A stretch of 33,963 bases of DNA from Occallatibacter sp. (GTDB lineage Bacteria; Acidobacteriota; Terriglobia; Terriglobales; Acidobacteriaceae). A model generated the notes under the pieces. That model did not search any database. It saw only the letters and a list, made by a program, of their open reading frames with translations, and had not been told where the DNA came from. Below are positions 10,691 to 18,117 of this stretch, in pieces (position 1 is the stretch's first letter; each line of letters opens with the position of its first letter). A program made the translations under genes and the position numbers. Location of the stretch: contig JARLGF010000036.1 in the NCBI GenBank assembly GCA_031296165.1, positions 1 through 33,963 on the forward strand, in the 5' to 3' direction.

Positions 10691-11308
10691 ATGGATACAC
10701 GCATCGGATTTGGCTATGACTCGCACGTCTTCAAACCAGGTGTGCCCCTGCACATTGGCGGACTCTCGTTCGACCACCCCGAGGGCCTGGCCGGCCACTC
10801 CGACGGCGACGTGCTGCTCCATGCCATTACCGATGCCCTGCTGGGCGCAGTAGCCGCCGGGGACATTGGCAGCTTCTTCCCTCCCGGCGATCCGCGCTGG
10901 AAAGACGCCGACTCGGCCATCTTTCTCAACCTGGCCCTGGAAGAGCTGCAAAACGCCGGCTTCCGCATCGTCAACATCGACACCACGCTGATCCTGAACG
11001 CACCCAAGATCGGTCCGGTGGCCCCGGAGATGCGCGCCCGCGTCGCCGACCTGCTGGAGATCGATATCGACCAGATCAGCATCAAGGCCAAGACCCCCGA
11101 GGGTCTGAACCTGGACCATGTGGCCCAGTGCCACGCCGTGGCCCTGGTCGAGCGCGTGGCCGAGCAGGAAGACCTGAAGAGCATGACCGCCGTGATTGAA
11201 AGCCAGCGCCAGCTTGAGGACGTGGTCGAAGATCTGCTCAGCTCCGTCCACGGCGTGCCCAAAAAGCGCGGCGTCAACCCGGTCTACGACACCGAGGACA
11301 TTACGTAA
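10691..11308 (+). CDS. ispF: 2-C-methyl-D-erythritol 2,4-cyclodiphosphate synthase, extended
   Basis: Cyclises CDP-ME 2-phosphate to MEcPP in the MEP pathway, normally as a trimer with zinc at the subunit interface. Metal ligands are in GYDSH (Asp10, His12) and VLLHAITDALLG (His44), and GHSDGD, DIGSFFP and NAPKIGP are all conserved. Two points are odd. First, the usual R-G-E-G-I segment near the C-terminus is replaced: after KAKTPEGL comes NLDHVAQCHAVAL, three residues shorter. Second, the protein has 205 residues where about 157-160 is normal; from about 157 it continues with a charged tail that includes SQRQLEDVVEDLL and ends in YDTEDIT. The catalytic metal site is intact, so I expect activity. 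It follows ispD on the same strand. Confidence 0.95.
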   Translation: MDTRIGFGYDSHVFKPGVPLHIGGLSFDHPEGLAGHSDGDVLLHAITDALLGAVAAGDIGSFFPPGDPRWKDADSAIFLNLALEELQNAGFRIVNIDTTLILNAPKIGPVAPEMRARVADLLEIDIDQISIKAKTPEGLNLDHVAQCHAVALVERVAEQEDLKSMTAVIESQRQLEDVVEDLLSSVHGVPKKRGVNPVYDTEDIT

Positions 11309-11338
11309 GCGAGTGGTCAGTGGTCAGAGACGAACGAA

Positions 11339-11710
11339 TTACAGATGGGGAACCTCGTAGCGCAGAATTTGCTCATCCACTGTGACCAGGACCATTCCCT
11401 CCAGATGCGCCTGTGCGACAAGCAGTCTGTCGAAGGGATCGCGGTGCAGTTGCGGAAGCGAACCGGCCCACTCCGCGTGCTCAACAGTGATCGGCAACGG
11501 CAGAAATTCATGTTCCTCAATGGCCTTTGCAACCGCTTTCCCGAAGATCAACTTCCCCGATGCCCGCTTGATGGCAATCTCCCAAACCGTCACCGCGCTG
11601 ACATAGACTTCATTCCCGGGCGAGGCAATCGCTGCGCGAAGCGCGCCGGGCAAATGGGCATCGTTTGAATCCCACCACAGGAAGGCATGCGTGTCGAGCA
11701 GCAGTTTCAT
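11339..11710 (-). CDS. VapC-type PIN-domain toxin
   Basis: A 123-residue PIN-domain ribonuclease, the toxin of a type II toxin-antitoxin pair. The acidic metal-binding residues are in place: Asp6 in LLLDTHAFLWW, Glu44 in VTVWEIAIK, and Asp91/Asp94 in HRDPFDRLLVAQA, with Asp112 in the last strand. The HRDPFDRLLVAQA signature matches the PIN subfamily usually paired with Phd/YefM antitoxins. I start it at the ATG at 11710 (MKLLLDTH); the frame is open further upstream but overlaps the antitoxin. Its start is four bases after the antitoxin stop and has no good Shine-Dalgarno, so translation is likely coupled. Its target RNA cannot be inferred. Confidence 0.9.
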   Translation of the reverse strand: MKLLLDTHAFLWWDSNDAHLPGALRAAIASPGNEVYVSAVTVWEIAIKRASGKLIFGKAVAKAIEEHEFLPLPITVEHAEWAGSLPQLHRDPFDRLLVAQAHLEGMVLVTVDEQILRYEVPHL

Positions 11711-11714
11711 CGCG

Positions 11715-11999
11715 CTATAGCCCGAAATCCTGAAGCACATCCTCTGGCAGAGGAGCGTCGAAGTCGGCGGCGATATAGGTGATTCCCAGCGCATTCCGCC
11801 CGAATTTGCGCGGCAACTTCGCTTCCTGCGGCAGGCGAACCAGCTTCGCCATCGGCTTGCCCGCTTTGGCAATCACGATCTCTTCCCCCTTCGCGGCCCG
11901 GTCCACCAGGCTGGAAAGCTGCGTCTTGGCCTCGTACAAATTCACCTGCACCGGCTTGGCAGTCTTCTTTTCAGGTTTCGGGATGGGATTTGCCGCCAT
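11715..11999 (-). CDS. Phd/YefM-type antitoxin
   Basis: A 94-residue antitoxin preceding the PIN toxin in one operon. After a Lys/Pro-rich N-terminal stretch comes the Phd/YefM dimer fold: VNLYEAKTQLSSLVDRAAKGEEIVIAKAGKPMAKLV (read in parts: NLYEAKTQLS, AKGEEIVI, GKPMAKLV), then a C-terminal toxin-binding tail with DFDAPLPEDVLQDFGL. The ATG at 11999 has AGAGGAG seven bases upstream, a strong ribosome site compared with the weak one of the toxin, which would favour antitoxin excess. Antitoxins of this family bind their own promoter, and repeated elements lie at its promoter (see 12020-12107). Confidence 0.9.
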   Translation of the reverse strand: MAANPIPKPEKKTAKPVQVNLYEAKTQLSSLVDRAAKGEEIVIAKAGKPMAKLVRLPQEAKLPRKFGRNALGITYIAADFDAPLPEDVLQDFGL

Positions 12000-12019
12000 A
12001 ACGAATCTCCTCTGCTTCG

Positions 12020-12048
12020 ATTGTGTACCGGCCCGCGCAGTTGGTCAA
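12020..12048 (-). promoter_or_regulatory. Proximal promoter of the phd/vapC operon
   Basis: Read on the minus strand: -35 TTGACC (12043-12048), 17-base spacer, -10 CACAAT (12020-12025), then the AGAGGAG ribosome site and the ATG at 11999. The -35 hexamer is part of a 9-base direct repeat whose second copy lies immediately upstream (TTGACC at 12052-12057). Confidence 0.6.
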
Positions 12049-12107
12049 GTTGGTCAAGTACGCTCTCGATTGTGGACCTGATCGCTTTTTTGGTCAAGCT
12101 GGTCAAA
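12041..12107. repeat. Two tandem pairs of a 9-base repeat, likely operator
   Basis: The plus strand carries TTGGTCAAG at 12041-12049, 12050-12058 and 12090-12098, and the near copy CTGGTCAAA at 12099-12107. Each pair covers a -35 box and the 9 bases upstream of it. Given that Phd-family antitoxins autoregulate, these could be antitoxin-toxin complex binding sites; this is inferred from position only. Confidence 0.6.
12069..12097 (-). promoter_or_regulatory. Distal, duplicated promoter of the phd/vapC operon
   Basis: On the minus strand TTGACC (12092-12097), a 17-base spacer and CACAAT (12069-12074) repeat the architecture of the proximal promoter at an offset of exactly 49 bases. The spacer sequences differ, but the boxes and the bases after the -10 (CACAATCGA) are the same. 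Confidence 0.5.
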
Positions 12108-12244
12108 CTTACCAGCCTTCCGGTGCCTCCATTTCATGCCACTTCGTCTTCGCTGCACAAAAGACTCCACGATTTTGATTGCGGAATCACGCGATTGGCC
12201 TTACCTTTGCTGCGAGTTCCCAATCCACTCCCGGAGTGTTCTGT

Positions 12245-12541
12245 ATGCATTTTGTCGCGCTGATGCTGCAAAATCCGCCCGATCCTGAATTCGCCAAGCG
12301 TATGGCCGTGACCATCCTCACGCTCATCCCCATCCTGATTGTGGTTGGGCTTGCGCTTGTGATTGTGCCCTTCTGGTTCATCCTCAAGAAGGCCGGATTT
12401 TCGCCGTGGCTTTCGCTCATCAACATCGTTCCGCTGGGCACCCTGGTTCTGCTCTACGTGGTGGCCTTCGCGGAGTGGTCTGTTATCCCGGCGGTCCCGG
12501 CGGGCTGGCCGCCGCAGCCGCCCTCTCCGCCTCAGGCCTGA
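12245..12541 (+). CDS. Small membrane protein, function unknown
   Basis: A 98-residue protein with two predicted membrane helices, one in VTILTLIPILIVVGLALVIV (about 22-41) and one around SLINIVPLGTLVLLYVVAFA (about 57-76). They flank a short basic, aromatic loop (FILKKAGFSPWL), and a Pro-rich tail follows. The KKAGFSPWLSLIN motif between helices is reminiscent of small integral-membrane families of unknown function. I start it at the ATG at 12245, which has GGAG at 12233-12236 with an 8-base spacer; the frame is open for 22 codons more but lacks such a site. It lies between the phd promoter region and gltX. Confidence 0.65.
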   Translation: MHFVALMLQNPPDPEFAKRMAVTILTLIPILIVVGLALVIVPFWFILKKAGFSPWLSLINIVPLGTLVLLYVVAFAEWSVIPAVPAGWPPQPPSPPQA

Positions 12542-12568
12542 GCGCTCCCATGCACGCCGAAGCGGGCC

Positions 12569-12608
12569 TAGAATGCTAGCATCGTGTAAGGAAAGAACCC
12601 TACACGAT
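12569..12608 (+). promoter_or_regulatory. gltX -10 box and start-codon hairpin
   Basis: TAGAAT (12569-12574) is a good -10 hexamer; the expected start of transcription is about 12581. Exactly there begins ATCGTGTA (12581-12588), which is perfectly complementary to TACACGAT (12601-12608). The 12-base loop holds the AGGAAAG ribosome-binding sequence, and the right arm includes the A and T of the gltX ATG. The whole leader is thus one 8-bp hairpin that could hide the start codon. No good -35 is visible. Confidence 0.5.
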
Positions 12609-14094
12609 GTCCGATTCAGCTCCCTCCGCTGCAAACAAGCCCCGCGTCCGTTTTGCCCCCTCGCCCACCGGTTACCTGCATGTGGGCGGAGCGCGCACTT
12701 TTATCTTCAATTGGCTCTATGCCCGCCACACCGGCGGAACGCTCGTCCTGCGTTTGGACGATACCGACGTCGAGCGCAACACCGAGGCCAGCGTTCAATC
12801 CATCTTTGAAGGGCTGCGCTGGCTGGGTCTCGGCTGGGACGAAGAGTACAAGCAATCCGAGCGCCTTGCCCTGCACCGCCAGGCAGCCCAGGACCTCTTC
12901 GCCAAGGGCCTTGCGTATCGCGACTTTACCCCCGCCCACGCGGAAGCCGACGATACGTCCAGCGGCCAATCCTCAGCGCAGGGCGCATGGCTCTTCAACC
13001 CCGGCATGCGCGAACTCTCCCGCGAGGAAAGCGACCGCCGCGCCGCCGCCGGTGAGCCCTTCGCGCTCCGCTATCGCGTCCCCCGCGGCCAGAGCCGAAC
13101 CCTGCGCTTCACTGACAGCGTCTACGGCGAGCAGTCCAAGCAGGCCGACGAAGTGGAAGACTTCGCTCTGCTGCGGTCAGATGGAATGCCCACCTACCAT
13201 CTGGCCTCCTGTTTCGACGATGCCGACCTCCGCATCAGCCACATCATCCGCGGCCAGGATCACCTCACCAACACCTTCAAGCATCTGCTTATCTTTGAAG
13301 GCCTCGGCGCACCGCCGCCCCAGTTCGCCCATCTCCCCCTGCTGGTCGCCCCCGACGGCGCCAAGCTCTCCAAGCGCAAGCACGGGCCGGTGGTCAGCGT
13401 CACCACCTACCGCGACGCCGGGTTTCTCGCTGGCGCCTTCGTCAACTTTCTCTGCCTGCTGGGCTGGTCTCCCAAGAACGACCGCGAGTTCCTCACGCTC
13501 GACGAGCTCACCGCGGCCTTCACTCTGGAGGCTGTCAACCGCGCCAACGCCGTGATTAATTTCACTGAGGACGACCCCTTCGATCCCAAGGCTCTCTGGC
13601 TCAACGCCGAACACCTGCGCGCCTTGCCCGTGGAGCAGTTGAGCGCCTGCATCCAGCCTTTTTTTGAGCAGGCCGGCCTCGATGCGCCGCCGGAAAAGCT
13701 TCTCGCCGTCACCCCGCTCATCCGTGAGCGCATCAAGCTCCTGCGCGACGCCGTCTCCGCCGCAGACTTCTTCTTTGTGAAAGAACTTGCGCCGTATGAC
13801 CCAAAGGAGCTGGTCCCGCAGAAAGGCGATGCCGCTCTGGCCCGCCGCGTCCTTGAGCATGCCCAGCAGGTTCTCGCCACTATCCCCTTTGACACCGATT
13901 CGCTCGACGAGACTCTCCGCGCTGCCGCTGCCCAACTAGGTCTAAAGGCCGGGCAGGCCTTTCAGCCCATCCGCGTCGCTGTCTGCGGCCGCAAAAACGC
14001 GCCGCCGCTGTTTGAAACCATGGCCGTCCTCGGCCGCGACGTCTGCCTCGCCCGCATCCGCCAGGCCCTGGAAAGCCTTCAATCGCTCGCCTGA
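12607..14094 (+). CDS. gltX: Glutamyl-tRNA synthetase
   Basis: Class I synthetase charging tRNA-Glu with glutamate. The 495-residue protein has the HIGH-type signature [12 protein letters not shown] (HVGG at 25-28) and the KMSKS-type signature KLSKR at 253-257, with the GluRS-specific [11 protein letters not shown] and [13 protein letters not shown] segments. The C-terminal anticodon-binding domain runs from about 350 and contains [18 protein letters not shown]. Length is normal. The ATG at 12607 is preceded by AGGAAAG with an 11-base spacer inside a hairpin loop. Because a separate GlnRS gene lies 0.8 kb downstream, this enzyme is more likely discriminating than one charging both tRNAs, but that is inference. 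Confidence 0.97.
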   Translation: MSDSAPSAANKPRVRFAPSPTGYLHVGGARTFIFNWLYARHTGGTLVLRLDDTDVERNTEASVQSIFEGLRWLGLGWDEEYKQSERLALHRQAAQDLFAKGLAYRDFTPAHAEADDTSSGQSSAQGAWLFNPGMRELSREESDRRAAAGEPFALRYRVPRGQSRTLRFTDSVYGEQSKQADEVEDFALLRSDGMPTYHLASCFDDADLRISHIIRGQDHLTNTFKHLLIFEGLGAPPPQFAHLPLLVAPDGAKLSKRKHGPVVSVTTYRDAGFLAGAFVNFLCLLGWSPKNDREFLTLDELTAAFTLEAVNRANAVINFTEDDPFDPKALWLNAEHLRALPVEQLSACIQPFFEQAGLDAPPEKLLAVTPLIRERIKLLRDAVSAADFFFVKELAPYDPKELVPQKGDAALARRVLEHAQQVLATIPFDTDSLDETLRAAAAQLGLKAGQAFQPIRVAVCGRKNAPPLFETMAVLGRDVCLARIRQALESLQSLA

Positions 14095-14140
14095 GCGGAA
14101 AACTAGCCTTGCAAACAGATTCACTGCTTCCGATTCTTGC

Positions 14141-14169
14141 TTGACATTATGTAATCGATCAATTACATT
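14141..14169 (+). promoter_or_regulatory. Promoter with palindromic operator for the higB/higA-type pair
   Basis: Perfect -35 TTGACA (14141-14146), 17-base spacer, -10 TACATT (14164-14169). Between and over them is a perfect inverted repeat, ATGTAAT (14149-14155) and ATTACAT (14162-14168) with a 6-base centre, well placed for repression by an HTH antitoxin. Seven bases after the -10 is the toxin ATG itself, so the mRNA would be leaderless. Confidence 0.7.
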
Positions 14170-14175
14170 CCAACC

Positions 14176-14487
14176 ATGTTTTCCGTCAGGCCGCTTCCCG
14201 AATTCACAACATGGCTTGATGGATTGAAAGACTTGCGGGTACGCGGCGCGGTGGTGGAACGAATCAAGCGCCTCACCTTCGGCTTACTGGGCGACTTCAA
14301 GGCGATTGGCGATGGCGTGATTGAGCTGCGCATCGACTTCGGCGCGGGCTGGCGTCTCTATTACACGCAGTGCGGCGCGCAGATCGTTGTGCTGCTTGCG
14401 GGCGGTTCCAAACGCACACAGAAGAAAGATATCCAACGGGCTAAGGCTTTGGCCGCATTGCTGAGAAGCAAAAAGGACTTGCGATGA
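14176..14487 (+). CDS. RelE/HigB-type toxin (COG3657-like)
   Basis: A 103-residue type II toxin of the RelE superfamily, 'addiction module killer protein' group. The pattern FTTWLDGLKDLRVRGAVVERIKRL, then GDFKAIGDGVIELRIDFGAGWRLYY (read in parts) and the tail LAGGSKRTQKKDI are characteristic: the basic and aromatic residues in RIDFGAGWRLYY and GGSKRTQ are those used for ribosome-bound mRNA cleavage in relatives. The start is the ATG at 14176; no Shine-Dalgarno precedes it, consistent with the promoter sitting directly upstream. The stop overlaps the antitoxin start by four bases (ATGA), so the pair is translationally coupled, in toxin-first order typical of this group. Confidence 0.9.
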   Translation: MFSVRPLPEFTTWLDGLKDLRVRGAVVERIKRLTFGLLGDFKAIGDGVIELRIDFGAGWRLYYTQCGAQIVVLLAGGSKRTQKKDIQRAKALAALLRSKKDLR

Positions 14488-14804
14488 GAAAAACCATGAA
14501 CGTGGACGACCTGCCTGAATTCGACCCCGCACAGTACCTGGACAACGAAGAGAGCATCGCCGTCTATCTGACCGGAATCCTGGAAGCCAATGACGCAGCC
14601 CTGTTGGCTTCGGCGTTGGGTGACATTGCCCGTGCGCGCGGCATGACGGAGATCGCTAAAGCAGCCGGAATTACCCGCGAAGCTCTCTACAAAGCCCTCC
14701 GGCCCAATAGCGCCCCGCGCTTTGACACCATCAGCCGCGTCTGTGCGGCGCTCGGCGTACGCTTAGTAGCCCAGCCCATCCCTGCCGGCAAAGCAGCCGC
14801 TTGA
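14484..14804 (+). CDS. HigA-type HTH antitoxin (COG3636-like)
   Basis: A 106-residue antitoxin with a lambda-repressor-like helix-turn-helix at about 48-95: ALGDIARARGMTEIAKAAG forms the first helices and ITREALYKALRPNSAPRFDTI the recognition part, with the characteristic LYKAL...GNP-like motif. The N-terminal arm (DLPEFDPAQYLDNEESIAVYL) is the toxin-contacting part in this family. It overlaps the toxin stop by ATGA. By analogy with characterised pairs it should repress the operon, and a perfect inverted repeat lies over the promoter at 14149-14168. Confidence 0.9.
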   Translation: MRKTMNVDDLPEFDPAQYLDNEESIAVYLTGILEANDAALLASALGDIARARGMTEIAKAAGITREALYKALRPNSAPRFDTISRVCAALGVRLVAQPIPAGKAAA

Positions 14805-14878
14805 AAGCCAGTCTGCGGCCGCTAGTACGCGCCTTCCAAGTTACAGTGCCAGTTCGTTCCACTTCCGCGCCGCTCCGA

Positions 14879-14906
14879 TTGAGCAAAGCCCCTCCCGTGG
14901 AATAAT
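14879..14906 (+). promoter_or_regulatory. Candidate glnS promoter
   Basis: TTGAGC (14879-14884), 16-base spacer, AATAAT (14901-14906). The -10 ends 11 bases before the glnS ATG, giving a leader of about five bases, too short for a Shine-Dalgarno site. Confidence 0.4.
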
Positions 14907-14917
14907 GGACGAAAGCC

Positions 14918-16639
14918 ATGACCAACTTGAATCCGGAAAGCAACGCCGCTCAAACTCAGGATGCCCCCACGCCCACCAACTTCCTCCGCGACATGATCGC
15001 CGAGGATGTGCGCACCAAAAAGTACGGCGACGCCCAAATCCAGACCCGCTTTCCTCCCGAGCCCAACGGCTACCTCCACATCGGCCACGCCAAGGCCATC
15101 TGCATCGACTTCGGCCTTGCGGACGAGTTCGGCGGCAAAACCAACCTGCGCTTCGACGACACCAACCCCGAAAAAGAAGAGCAGGAGTACGTTGACTCCA
15201 TCATGGCCGACGTCCGCTGGCTGGGCTTTGAGTGGGACCGCCTCTGTTACGCTTCCGACTACTTCGGCCAGCTTTACGAGTGGGCATTGCGGCTCATCAA
15301 GGCTGGCAAGGCATACGTTGACGACCTCTCCGCCGATGAGGTGCGCGAACACCGCGGCACCCTCACCGAACCCGGCAAAGACAGCCCGTATCGCAACCGC
15401 TCCATCGAGGAAAATCTCGACCTCTTCACCCGCATGAAGAACGGTGAGTTCCCCGACGGCTCGCGCGTGCTCCGCGCCAAAATCGACATGGCCTCGCCCA
15501 ACATCAACATGCGCGATCCGGTCATGTACCGCATTCTCCACGCCGAGCACCAGCGCACCGGCAACCAGTGGTGCATCTACCCCATGTACGACTACGCCCA
15601 CGGCCAATCGGATTCGATCGAGCACGTCACTCACTCCATGTGCACTCTTGAATTCGCCGACCACCAGCCTCTTTACCGCTGGTATATCGAGCAGTTGGGC
15701 ATCTTCCCTTCGCAGCAGAGGGAGTTCGACCGTCTCAACCTCACCTACACCATGCTCAGCAAGCGCAAGCTGCTGGAGTTCGTGCAGGACAAGCACGTCA
15801 GCGGCTGGGACGATCCCCGCATGCCTACCCTGGCCGGCATCCGCCGCCGCGGCTTTACTCCTGAAGGACTCCGCGCCTTCTGCGCCGCCATCGGCATCTC
15901 GCGCACCAACGGCGCCACCGACATTGAAATGCTGGAGCACTACCAGCGCGACGACCTGAACCGCCGCGCTAGCCGCGCCATGGCCGTACTGAATCCGCTC
16001 AAGCTGGTCATCGACAACTACCCCGCCGGGCAGGTGGAATTCTTCGAGGTCGCCAACAACCCCGAAGACCCAACCGCCGGAACCCGCCCTGTGCCCTTTT
16101 CCCGCGAGATTTTTATCGATCAGGACGACTTCCGCGAGGTGCCTCCGCCCAAGTACTACCGCCTGTCTCCGGGTAAGGAAGTCCGTCTGCGCAACGCCTA
16201 CTTCATCACCGCGCAGAGCGTGGTGAAGGACGCGGCCGGCAACATCGTCGAGGTGCACTGCACCTACGATCCCGCCAGCCGCGGCGGCAACTCGCCCGAT
16301 GGCCGCAAGGTCAAGTCCACCATGCACTGGGTTTCAGCCGCCCACGCCATCACTGCTGAAATTCGTCTCTACGACAAGCTCTTCAGCAAGGCCGATCCCT
16401 ACGATTTGGAAGAAGGCCAGGACGTGCTCAGCAATCTCAACCCCAAATCCCTTGAGATTCTCCTCGGCGCCAAGCTTGAGCCCTCTCTCGCCAACGCCAA
16501 GCTCGGGGACCACTTCCAGTTTGAGCGCGTGGGCTACTTTTGCCTCGACCCGGATTCGACGGCGGACAATCTGGTTTTCAACCGCACGCTTCCGCTGAAA
16601 GACTCCTGGGCCAAGATCGAGAAAAAGGCCGGAGCGTAA
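14918..16639 (+). CDS. glnS: Glutaminyl-tRNA synthetase
   Basis: Class I synthetase charging tRNA-Gln directly with glutamine. The 573-residue protein has [14 protein letters not shown] (HIGH at 54-57) and MLSKRKL (279-285), with GlnRS-specific segments such as [19 protein letters not shown] and [15 protein letters not shown]. The C-terminal beta-barrel anticodon-binding domains run from about 350 to the end. Length is near that of E. coli GlnRS (about 554). The ATG at 14918 has no clear ribosome site and lies very close to a -10-like box. GlnRS occurs in only some bacteria, where it replaces the GatCAB amidation route for Gln-tRNA. It stands alone, after the higBA-type pair. Confidence 0.97.
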   Translation: MTNLNPESNAAQTQDAPTPTNFLRDMIAEDVRTKKYGDAQIQTRFPPEPNGYLHIGHAKAICIDFGLADEFGGKTNLRFDDTNPEKEEQEYVDSIMADVRWLGFEWDRLCYASDYFGQLYEWALRLIKAGKAYVDDLSADEVREHRGTLTEPGKDSPYRNRSIEENLDLFTRMKNGEFPDGSRVLRAKIDMASPNINMRDPVMYRILHAEHQRTGNQWCIYPMYDYAHGQSDSIEHVTHSMCTLEFADHQPLYRWYIEQLGIFPSQQREFDRLNLTYTMLSKRKLLEFVQDKHVSGWDDPRMPTLAGIRRRGFTPEGLRAFCAAIGISRTNGATDIEMLEHYQRDDLNRRASRAMAVLNPLKLVIDNYPAGQVEFFEVANNPEDPTAGTRPVPFSREIFIDQDDFREVPPPKYYRLSPGKEVRLRNAYFITAQSVVKDAAGNIVEVHCTYDPASRGGNSPDGRKVKSTMHWVSAAHAITAEIRLYDKLFSKADPYDLEEGQDVLSNLNPKSLEILLGAKLEPSLANAKLGDHFQFERVGYFCLDPDSTADNLVFNRTLPLKDSWAKIEKKAGA

Positions 16640-16723
16640 GCACCTGCGGTGCGGCAGACGCTCGCTGATCGCTCGCATAAACCGGGTGCCCAACCCTTGA
16701 CCCGACCCAAATACTGAGGGTGC

Positions 16724-16749
16724 CCCAGGTCTCGATTTTGAGACCTGGG
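16724..16749 (+). terminator. Perfect 10-bp hairpin downstream of glnS
   Basis: CCCAGGTCTC (16724-16733) and GAGACCTGGG (16740-16749) pair perfectly around the loop GATTTT. It lies 85 bases after the glnS stop and before the convergent dsbD-like gene. There is no T-run. The sequence style (a GGGTGCCCCAGGTCTCG palindrome after a short GC-rich lead) looks like a dispersed intergenic repeat rather than a gene-specific terminator. Confidence 0.5.
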
Positions 16750-16802
16750 AGACCTCGAACCTCACCCCGCGCGAGTCCTTCTAATCCCTGTTCCCTGCTT
16801 CT

Positions 16803-17297
16803 TCACTTCCCAATCACGTCGAAAGTCACGGGAATGGTTCTCGGCGGCAGGCATTGACTGCTGTCGCAAGCCTGGAAGTGCAGTTTGGCCTCGACCAGGT
16901 GGTTGCCCGGCACAGCTACGATGTGCGCCTGAATGATGAATTCGCCGGTGTAAACGCTGAGTTTTGTTTTGGGGTCGATGGGCAACGTCAGGTCCGAGCC
17001 CGCCGGATAGACCGCATCCTTGAGATGCACGCCCGCTCCGTCGGGAATGGAGAACGTAGTCGGAATCAGGTAGTCTTCCCGCGGGGTGTGCGAGTTGATA
17101 TGCATGCCGGGCGCAATGCGGAAGTGCAGCGCCACGCTGCCCGGTTTGCCGGCTACCAAAGTCACCTGCTCGGGATAGAGATATTGCACCGCCGCAGGCT
17201 GCGCACTGGCGCGGCTCATTCCGCCGCTCTGGCCCTGCGCCAGGCAAGCAAACATGGCAAAAGCTGCAACTACCGCGACGCGGATTTTCGTTTTCAT
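16803..17297 (-). CDS. Periplasmic DsbD-alpha-like domain protein
   Basis: A 164-residue exported protein: signal peptide at about 1-22 (IRVAVVAAFAMFACLAQG) followed by an immunoglobulin-like fold matching the N-terminal (alpha) domain of DsbD. The diagnostic part is FQACDSSQCLPP with Cys144 and Cys149, equivalent to the redox pair that DsbD-alpha uses to pass electrons to periplasmic targets; GMHINSHTP and FSIPDG are also typical. No transmembrane DsbD-beta or C-terminal thioredoxin domain is attached. I start it at the ATG at 17297; a GTG at 17306 would add three residues. It lies 104 bases after a TlpA-type thioredoxin gene on the same strand, which could be its partner. Confidence 0.8.
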   Translation of the reverse strand: MKTKIRVAVVAAFAMFACLAQGQSGGMSRASAQPAAVQYLYPEQVTLVAGKPGSVALHFRIAPGMHINSHTPREDYLIPTTFSIPDGAGVHLKDAVYPAGSDLTLPIDPKTKLSVYTGEFIIQAHIVAVPGNHLVEAKLHFQACDSSQCLPPRTIPVTFDVIGK

Positions 17298-17401
17298 TTC
17301 AATCACCGATCTTTACCTTTTCCAACAACTCCAACACTAGCTTGCCAGCTCACCGTCTAGCTAACACCGCGAACTCCGCCAGCCCCACTAACTCCGCTGT
17401 C

Positions 17402-18037
17402 CTAGTTTCCCAGCGCCTTGCGAATGTTGCCTTCAATATCGGCCTTCGACGTCAGGCCCAGTTGCGCAGCCACTACGGTTCCCTTGCGGTCCACAAAGAA
17501 CGAAGTGGGCATGGCGTCCAGTCCTCCATAAGCCTTGCTGAGGCTGTCGCCGTTGATCAGCACCGGATAAGGAATGTGCATCTGCTGCACGGATTTTTGA
17601 ATAGCGGCCTTGTCCTTGGCCCAGCCGGCTTTGTCGTTCGGCTGCAGGTCGTCGCCCTCCGTGGAGATGCCCAGAATCTCAAACCCCTGCGCCGCGTATT
17701 GATTGCGCAACTCGATCAGCCACGGGGTTTCAATTTTGCACGGAGCGCACCACGTCGCCCAGAAGTTGATGAGCACGGCCTTGCCCTTGTAGCTGGCCAG
17801 CGAAACTTTTTTGCCGCTCAGGTCTTCCAGCAGGAAGGCCGGAGCTGACTTGCCTTTGAGCGGAGAAACATACTGCGCCGCACCGCCCGCCGCATCGGGC
17901 ACCAGTTCTCCCTGCGCCGCCGTAGCCAGCAGCCGCTCGGCGGCCTGTTTGCGGTATTCCCAGTTGGCCCACCCCGCCCAGGCAAAGGTGGCGAAAATAA
18001 CAAGAACGGCACAGAGAACCAGCGCGTTGCGTTTCAC
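17402..18037 (-). CDS. TlpA/ResA-type membrane-anchored thioredoxin
   Basis: A 211-residue thiol-disulfide oxidoreductase acting in the periplasm. An uncleaved N-terminal anchor (about 5-24) is followed by a linker and a thioredoxin-fold domain: GKSAPAFLLEDLSGKKVSL, the active site NFWATWCAPC (Cys97, Cys100), the TlpA-type insert with ILGISTEGDD, and the cis-Pro region AMPTSFFVDRKG. The frame extends far upstream, but the best start is the GTG at 18037 (VKRNALVLCAV), with GAGG nine bases ahead; this places the anchor at the N-terminus. It is divergent from kdsD and upstream of the DsbD-alpha-like gene, suggesting a small redox operon, for cytochrome maturation or disulfide repair. Confidence 0.9.
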   Translation of the reverse strand: MKRNALVLCAVLVIFATFAWAGWANWEYRKQAAERLLATAAQGELVPDAAGGAAQYVSPLKGKSAPAFLLEDLSGKKVSLASYKGKAVLINFWATWCAPCKIETPWLIELRNQYAAQGFEILGISTEGDDLQPNDKAGWAKDKAAIQKSVQQMHIPYPVLINGDSLSKAYGGLDAMPTSFFVDRKGTVVAAQLGLTSKADIEGNIRKALGN

Positions 18038-18117
18038 GGGGATTGACCTCACAGCTTCATTGTACGAAAGGCGAGGGCACGGCGGCATCACGCTGAAACT
18101 GTTACTATCGGAAACCG

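Noticed and set aside
12041..12107. Possible CRISPR-like or integron-like repeats
   Set aside because: Only four 9-base units in two tandem pairs, coinciding with -35 boxes; better explained as promoter/operator duplication.
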